64,000 nucleotides of DNA from Centropus unirufus. Its lineage: Eukaryota; Chordata; Aves; Cuculiformes; Centropidae. Shown in pieces: positions 63,231-64,000 of this stretch. The stretch is from positions 62,001 through 126,000 of the forward strand of contig VYZI01000074.1 in assembly GCA_013397695.1 (NCBI GenBank), written 5' to 3'. The notes under the pieces are model-generated. The model was given only the letters and a program-made list of their open reading frames with translations, did no database searches and was not told the DNA's origin. Positions within the stretch are counted from its first letter, which is position 1. Each line of letters starts with the position of its first letter. The position numbers were made by a program, and so were the translations under genes.

Positions 63231-64000
63231 TTGTTCTCTTATTGTTTATTGTTTTATTTATGCTTTAGCATTTATTGAGAAAAACAGTACAGTGGAAACA
63301 TGAGTATTCCCTACTCATAATGCTCACACCTTGTTCTTTTCCTGTTTGAAAAATACTGCTGTCATTTTCATTTCTAAAAGATTAGAAACTGGTAGGAGGA
63401 GGGATTGTTCATTGAAGAGGAATGTTCACAGGCCAGAATAAGATTTTAGATCCACTGGTTGCCAGGTAAACTGAGATAATTCTACTTCAAACAGAGCTTG
63501 TTCTTCCTCATTCTAAATTTGCATTACAGAAATATGAAAGAATCCTTCAGGGAGAAGCAGTAGAGTTGTAAAGGAACGATTTTTGGACAACTGGAAGAAA
63601 AGATGGGCACCTGCTGTTCAGCAAGCTGAGGGAATTGTTGCATATTACAAATATTCTGTATGTTACCAGGGCCAGCAGATGGCCAGAGACATCATTTCTT
63701 CCTTGTGTGTAGTTTATCTCTTTATATCTTCTAATGGTTGTATTAAAGTTTCCCAGTATTACATTCACTTCAATTTAACACAGCTAATATATGTTTAAGC
63801 AGTTGCAGTTGCTGTCAAAATTGCCCACATGGAATAAATAACTCTTTCAAATACTTCAGCAAGGATGGAAGCATGAGGAACAACACTGTCTGCATAATAT
63901 TTCAGGATACTAACTCAGATCACTAGGGATGAAGCTGCCACCTCACTCATCATTAATCACTTGTGATGTTCAAAAAGTCACTTTACCTTCATGAGTCTTC
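63231..64000. other. AT-rich non-coding DNA, no gene recognised
   Basis: Nothing recognisable follows the CR1 copy. Two short frames on opposite strands at 63547-63798 overlap each other and carry no known motif. Confidence 0.55.

Noticed and set aside
1..64000. CRISPR arrays, bacterial operons, ribosomal RNA genes
   Set aside because: No regularly spaced direct repeats, no dense coding on one strand and no rRNA-like sequence. The window is vertebrate nuclear DNA.

Overview
The window looks like bird nuclear DNA: AT-rich, CpG-poor, and with no intact protein-coding gene that I can recognise. The assignment rests on at least ten fragments of CR1-type LINE retrotransposons. Several carry the typical avian CR1 3' end, with short ATTCTATG-like repeats or, on the minus strand, the complementary start followed by the conserved 3' untranslated segment. 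CR1 also occurs in turtles and crocodilians, so 'bird' is likely but not proven. No species or chromosome can be named. The longest open frames (about 60-133 codons) are either CR1 remnants or what AT-rich DNA gives by chance, so the window is best read as intergenic DNA or the inside of a very large intron.

Layout. 1-3300: plain AT-rich DNA with a GC- and CpG-richer patch near 2940-3010. 3300-4985: a CR1 copy on the plus strand holding the endonuclease region and the start of the reverse transcriptase, but no 3' end. 4986-11480: mostly unassigned, with an unusual GC-richer stretch at 7080-7700. 11485-13960: a nest of four LINE fragments in mixed orientation, from clearly different subfamilies. 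13960-34220: twenty kilobases with no recognised gene or mobile element, one assembly gap (28265-28323), several hairpins, and some stretches that could be conserved non-coding elements. 34225-34505: a short minus-strand CR1 tail. 40890-42030: a minus-strand CR1 with a large internal deletion. 42030-53120: unassigned, with a run of 20 C (47856-47875) and a 13-bp perfect inverted repeat (51673-51702). 53125-53875: a plus-strand CR1 tail, followed at about 54080-54753 by a candidate solo LTR of an endogenous retrovirus. 59098-59507: a plus-strand CR1 tail. 61455-63230: a long minus-strand CR1 with a disabled reverse transcriptase.

All the coding remnants are dead. They carry stops, frameshifts, deletions and loss of catalytic residues, so nothing here makes an active retrotransposon. 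By my hand-drawn boundaries LINE fragments cover about 12% of the window. I did not find a convincing new biological system. The items most worth a second look are the 3'-truncated CR1, the nested cluster, the candidate LTR, the perfect inverted repeats, the CpG-dense hairpin at 22277-22384, and weak minus-strand coding-like signals at 16500-17690.
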